Of a stretch of 8,153 nucleotides of DNA, positions 5,734 to 8,153 are shown in pieces (the stretch's first letter is position 1; every line of letters starts with the position of its first letter). The translations under genes and the position numbers were made by a program. The stretch comes from Nitrospirota bacterium (lineage in GTDB: Bacteria > Nitrospirota > Nitrospiria > Nitrospirales > Nitrospiraceae), in assembly GCA_016201805.1 (NCBI GenBank), contig JACQCB010000102.1, positions 1-8,153 on the forward strand, written 5' to 3'. Under the pieces are notes generated by a model that did no database searches, was not told the DNA's origin, and worked only from the letters and a program-made list of their open reading frames with translations.

Positions 5734-5754
5734 CAAGTACATCGCCTGCGACGC
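5734..5754 (+). repeat. Right copy of the 21-bp exact direct repeat (attR-like core)
   Basis: Identical over 21 bp to 2671-2691 and in the same orientation. The sequence to its left (5700-5733) has no similarity to the sequence left of the other copy. To its right, similarity continues with mostly synonymous changes to a TAA stop. Confidence 0.65.
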
Positions 5755-5779
5755 GACGGTCTTTGCCGCCAAAAAGTAA
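5735..5779 (+). pseudogene. Orphan 3' end of a gene like the 64-residue protein
   Basis: Positions 5735-5779 encode KYIACDATVFAAKK followed by TAA. The intact gene at 2528-2722 ends KYIACDATVFATKPKT. After the exact 21-bp block the differences are mostly third-base (gcc/gcg, acc/acg, ttc/ttt), so both ends evolved as protein-coding sequence. Upstream codons have no similarity to the intact gene, and there is no start or ribosome binding site, so this is a displaced end and not a gene. It sits 15 bp before the convergent decarboxylase stop, as an original neighbour would. Confidence 0.8.
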
Positions 5780-5794
5780 CCCGCCGAATCTCCG

Positions 5795-7450
5795 CTACCG
5801 CTTGCCAAGAGACAGCCGCTTGGCGAGGCGCTTGGCCAGGCGCACCATGGCAGGAGACCGATCGGCCGAGCTCAAGAGCACGTTCAGCACGTGCATCCGC
5901 TTCTTGTCGGCCAGTGCCGCATCCAACGCCTGTACGACCTCGCCATGCGTGCCGACCCTGTGGCCGACCCCGCCCCCCACCAGATCGCATATCTTGTCGT
6001 ATTGCCATTCATGCACGTCGTTAAAGGGTCCGTCGAGAATTTCCCGCTCCGTGCCATAGCCCCGGTTATTCAGGATGATCACGACCGGCGCCTGGCCATG
6101 CCGCACGCAGGTGCTCAGCTCCGTCCCGGTCATCTGGAAAGCGCCGTCGCCAACCAGCACGATCGGGCGAAGCGAGGGATCGGCAAAACCGACCCCCACC
6201 GCCGCCGGAACCGCGAAGCCCATGGACGTGTAATAAGCCGGGGAGACGAACTCGGCGCTTTTGTGGACGCGCAGGTCGGCCCCGGCAAAAAGTGACTCGC
6301 CGATGTCGGCGACGACCAGCATTTTCTCATCCAGCCGGCTTTCCAGGTGGCTGAACAAGCCGCTCAAGGTCGCCGGTTGGGTCGCAGCCGGGGCTTCGAG
6401 CGTCGAACTGCGATGCGCCGGGATCGGACGGGAGGAAAACGACGGCATCGGCGCGGCGACCAGCGCGCGGACGAAGTCTTCGAAGTAGACCCCTTCGTAG
6501 CGATGGTGCTTGATGAGAATCGCATCGGCCGTCGCGTGGATCGCGCGGCCTTCCGCCAACAAGGGGGAATGCGCGCCCAGATCCTCGATGTCCGTCAGGA
6601 TCGAGCCGAGCATCACGAGACAATCGGCCTCGTCCACGAACTGCTGCACCTCGTCTCGCCCGATCAGCCCGCCGTACACGCCGACGAACAGCGGGTGGTC
6701 CTCGCGGATCACGGATTTTCCCAGCAGGGTAGAGGCAACGGGGATATTCATGCGTTCCGCCAGGCGCGACACATCGTCCTGCAAATGAAACCGGTGCACC
6801 TCCGCGCCCACGAGCAGCACCGGTTTCTGCACGGCAGCCAGCATCTCGCGAACCTCGGCCACGGCTTCCGCCAGGGCGGCGGGATCGCTCGTCTCCTCTT
6901 GGAGCGGACGCGCATAGGCGGAGGGCTCGATCGGCGCATGGACCAGGTCGCGTGGGATTTCCAGATAAATAGGCCGCTTGTACCGCATCAACGCCATCAA
7001 GGCCCGGTCGATCTCGCGTTCGGCCGTCAGCGGATCGTCCAGCACGACGGCCGCAACCGTGACCTGTTCGAACACTTCCTTCTGCGTGGAAAAATCACGG
7101 ACCATGTGGTGCAAGTAGGGATTTCTCACGCGCTCTGCCAGGCCGGGCGACCCAGTGAGCAATACCACGGGCGACCGTTCCGCATAGGCGCAGGCCACGG
7201 CGTTGACGGTGTTCAGCCCTCCGACGCAGTAGGTGACGCAGGCGGCGCCGATGCCGCGAATCCTGGCATAGGCGTCGGCGGCAAAGCCGGCGCAGTCTTC
7301 GCGCGTCATGCCGACATGTTGAATGGGCGATTCTTCGATCAGCTGGCAGAGGGTGAGCACATAGTCTCCGGGGACGCCGAAAATATGACGCAAGCCGAGC
7401 CCGTGCAATCGCTCAAGCAGGACCGACCCGATCGTTCTTTTTGCCGCCAT
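5795..7450 (-). CDS. Thiamine-diphosphate 2-oxoacid decarboxylase, pyruvate/indolepyruvate decarboxylase type
   Basis: A 551-residue enzyme with the three-domain layout of ThDP decarboxylases: PYR domain about 1-175, middle domain about 195-330, PP domain about 370-540. It should convert a 2-oxoacid such as pyruvate or indolepyruvate to an aldehyde and CO2 in the cytoplasm. The catalytic set of pyruvate decarboxylase is complete: D29 in VPGDY, E51 in TREDCAG, the H114-H115 pair in YLHHMVRDF, and E468 in NNRGYGTE. The cofactor motif is GDG (D435) through NN (N461-N462). The HH pair argues against acetolactate synthase. Start ATG 7450 has AGGAG 7 nt upstream. The substrate cannot be told apart from sequence alone. 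No alcohol or aldehyde dehydrogenase is next to it on this strand. It is convergent with the island's right end and is probably transcribed alone. Confidence 0.9.
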   Translation of the reverse strand: MAAKRTIGSVLLERLHGLGLRHIFGVPGDYVLTLCQLIEESPIQHVGMTREDCAGFAADAYARIRGIGAACVTYCVGGLNTVNAVACAYAERSPVVLLTGSPGLAERVRNPYLHHMVRDFSTQKEVFEQVTVAAVVLDDPLTAEREIDRALMALMRYKRPIYLEIPRDLVHAPIEPSAYARPLQEETSDPAALAEAVAEVREMLAAVQKPVLLVGAEVHRFHLQDDVSRLAERMNIPVASTLLGKSVIREDHPLFVGVYGGLIGRDEVQQFVDEADCLVMLGSILTDIEDLGAHSPLLAEGRAIHATADAILIKHHRYEGVYFEDFVRALVAAPMPSFSSRPIPAHRSSTLEAPAATQPATLSGLFSHLESRLDEKMLVVADIGESLFAGADLRVHKSAEFVSPAYYTSMGFAVPAAVGVGFADPSLRPIVLVGDGAFQMTGTELSTCVRHGQAPVVIILNNRGYGTEREILDGPFNDVHEWQYDKICDLVGGGVGHRVGTHGEVVQALDAALADKKRMHVLNVLLSSADRSPAMVRLAKRLAKRLSLGKR

Positions 7451-7464
7451 AGGAACGCTCCTCT

Positions 7465-7475
7465 GAAACCGTTTC
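7465..7475. promoter_or_regulatory. Small inverted repeat beside the decarboxylase ribosome binding site
   Basis: gaaac-c-gtttc is a 5-bp dyad with a single central base, lying between the candidate -10 and the ribosome binding site of the decarboxylase gene. It could be an operator half-site pair but is short enough to be chance. Confidence 0.2.
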
Positions 7476-7512
7476 TTTGTACCCTGCGGCCTGCTGAATG
7501 TCCAGCAGACAC

Positions 7513-7518
7513 ATTATA
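7513..7518 (-). promoter_or_regulatory. Candidate -10 element of the decarboxylase gene
   Basis: Read on the - strand, 7518 to 7513 is a perfect TATAAT about 63 bp upstream of the ATG, in otherwise GC-rich DNA. No good TTGACA-like -35 is found at 16-18 bp (caccgg sits at 17), so the promoter may depend on an activator or may not be a sigma-70 promoter. Confidence 0.4.
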
Positions 7519-7593
7519 AAACGCGGCGGAGCGATCCGGTGAGGCTCGACACGCAGCACGTGCTCGGCAGGGACGCCGGCCGACGGATCGTGT

Positions 7594-8061
7594 TTAGTCG
7601 CTGGGCGGCTCGAAGTGGCCGGATGGGCGGGATTGCCAGGGGACGGTCGCCCGCCTGGATTGCTTCACAAGACTGCGGAGGCTGGCTTCAGCCGCCTTGA
7701 CCAGCGCGGGTTCGCCGCTTTGCAGGAGGGCCGTGAGCAACACGTAGAGTTCCCGCTCGTGCCGAGATGCGCCTAGCACACGCTCGGTGACCGGGTCTGG
7801 AGAGTCGGGCAATAGCGGCGCGACTTCTTCACCGTCGGGGTCGGTGGTCAACAACTTCACCTGGGCCGGATCGCAGAAGAGCCACGAGGGCGGAATCCCC
7901 AACGCCTTAGCCAAGGCCTCGACGGTCGATGCGGTGGGGTCCACTTCACCGCACTCGATCGCCTCCAGAGCGGCGGGGGACAGACCGACGTTCTCGGCCA
8001 CAATTGAAACGGCCTGTTTGCGGGAGAGACGCCACGCCTGGATGAGAGAACCAAGTGCCAT
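7594..8061 (-). CDS. XRE-family helix-turn-helix protein
   Basis: From ATG 8061 this is 155 residues. The N-terminal 60 residues form a Cro/C1-type helix-turn-helix: LIQAWRLSRKQAVSIVAENV, then GLSPAALEAIECGEVDPTAS and VEALAKALGIPPSWLF. The rest (about 65-155) is acidic then helical with no recognised ligand or enzyme domain, and the last 25 residues are polar and probably flexible. A GTG at 8115 would extend the frame by 18 residues, but these overlap the end of the upstream gene and do not look like part of the fold. No clear Shine-Dalgarno sequence precedes either start. With the upstream stop only 20 bp away, translation may be coupled to the upstream gene. It is probably a DNA-binding regulator. 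The target is unknown and its own promoter is outside the window. Confidence 0.75.
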   Translation of the reverse strand: MALGSLIQAWRLSRKQAVSIVAENVGLSPAALEAIECGEVDPTASTVEALAKALGIPPSWLFCDPAQVKLLTTDPDGEEVAPLLPDSPDPVTERVLGASRHERELYVLLTALLQSGEPALVKAAEASLRSLVKQSRRATVPWQSRPSGHFEPPSD

Positions 8062-8081
8062 ACACGACGTGGCTCTGGCAG

Positions 8082-8153
8082 TTAGAGAATCCGGCGCAGG
8101 ATATCGGCAATCCACTTTTTGATCCGGGCAAGGACTCCCTGTTTGTCCTGCGC
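8082..8153 (-). CDS. C-terminal end of an unidentified upstream protein (partial)
   Basis: A - strand frame enters from the right edge and ends at TAA (8084-8082), giving 23 residues. They form a basic, amphipathic helix pattern (GVLARIKKWIADILRRIL). This end lies 20 bp before the helix-turn-helix gene on the same strand, suggesting an operon. Too little is visible to name it. Confidence 0.5.
   Translation of the reverse strand, partial: AQDKQGVLARIKKWIADILRRIL

Larger units (their letters stand above)
2692..5754. mobile_element. Putative small genomic island inserted in a gene's 3' end
   Basis: The segment is bounded by the 21-bp direct repeats (2671-2691 and 5734-5754). It holds a tyrosine recombinase remnant next to the left repeat, an isocitrate dehydrogenase-like fragment, and a two-gene GMC dehydrogenase operon. 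Islands of this type commonly insert in the 3' end of a gene, restoring it with an element-borne copy and leaving the original end as an orphan at the far side. Both are seen here. The integrase is truncated, so the island should no longer move by itself. The boundaries are inferred from the repeats, and an uninterrupted relative has not been compared. Confidence 0.5.

Noticed and set aside
7491..7508. ctgctg ... cagcag inverted repeat upstream of the decarboxylase
   Set aside because: Only 6 bp per arm, likely chance in GC-rich DNA.
6347..7519. A 390-codon + strand open frame
   Set aside because: It lies antisense to the decarboxylase gene, which has a complete set of family motifs and a good ribosome binding site. 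The frame's product is Arg/His-rich with no known pattern, typical of an antisense frame in GC-rich DNA.
7555..7564. Perfect 10-bp palindrome agcacgtgct
   Set aside because: It lies upstream of the decarboxylase promoter region, but a single short GC-rich palindrome is not enough to call an operator.

Overview
The window is GC-rich, densely packed bacterial DNA. The mix of genes (a PIN-type toxin pair, an exported HEAT-repeat protein, a Tat-exported GMC dehydrogenase pair and a pyruvate-decarboxylase-type enzyme) would suit a Nitrospira-like bacterium. That assignment is an impression from gene style and base composition, not something the sequence proves.

Layout, left to right. The tail of an unidentified gene (1-195) is followed by a toxin-antitoxin-like pair on the + strand (antitoxin candidate 290-574, PIN-domain VapC-like protein 578-1021). 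A convergent intergenic gap (1022-1199) holds a family of short degenerate repeats in inverted orientation. Next comes an exported HEAT-repeat protein on the - strand (1200-2279), then a divergent 64-residue protein with a GTG start and a strong ribosome binding site (2528-2722).

The most interesting part is 2671-5779. A 21-bp exact direct repeat lies in the 3' end of the 64-residue gene (2671-2691) and again at 5734-5754, where an orphan copy of that gene's last 14 codons ends at its own stop codon (5779). Between the copies are the C-terminal remnant of a tyrosine recombinase right beside the left copy, a fragment resembling the C-terminus of monomeric isocitrate dehydrogenase, a two-gene GMC dehydrogenase operon (3226-5355), and about 380 bp of apparently non-coding DNA with short repeats and a perfect hairpin. 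This is what is expected of a small genomic island that integrated into the 3' end of a protein-coding gene, supplied a replacement 3' end and displaced the original one. The integrase has since decayed.

The cargo appears to be the two-subunit core of a periplasmic FAD/3Fe-4S sugar or alcohol dehydrogenase. The Tat signal is on the small subunit, the large subunit has no signal, and the usual cytochrome c subunit is missing. If it is active, electrons from an unidentified periplasmic alcohol or sugar would pass from FAD through the iron-sulfur cluster to a cytochrome encoded elsewhere.

Right of the island, on the - strand, are a complete 2-oxoacid decarboxylase of the pyruvate/indolepyruvate decarboxylase type (5795-7450), with all expected catalytic residues and a recognisable -10 element, an XRE-family helix-turn-helix protein (7594-8061), and the last 23 codons of a further gene (8082-8153). 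No tRNA, rRNA or CRISPR array was seen.
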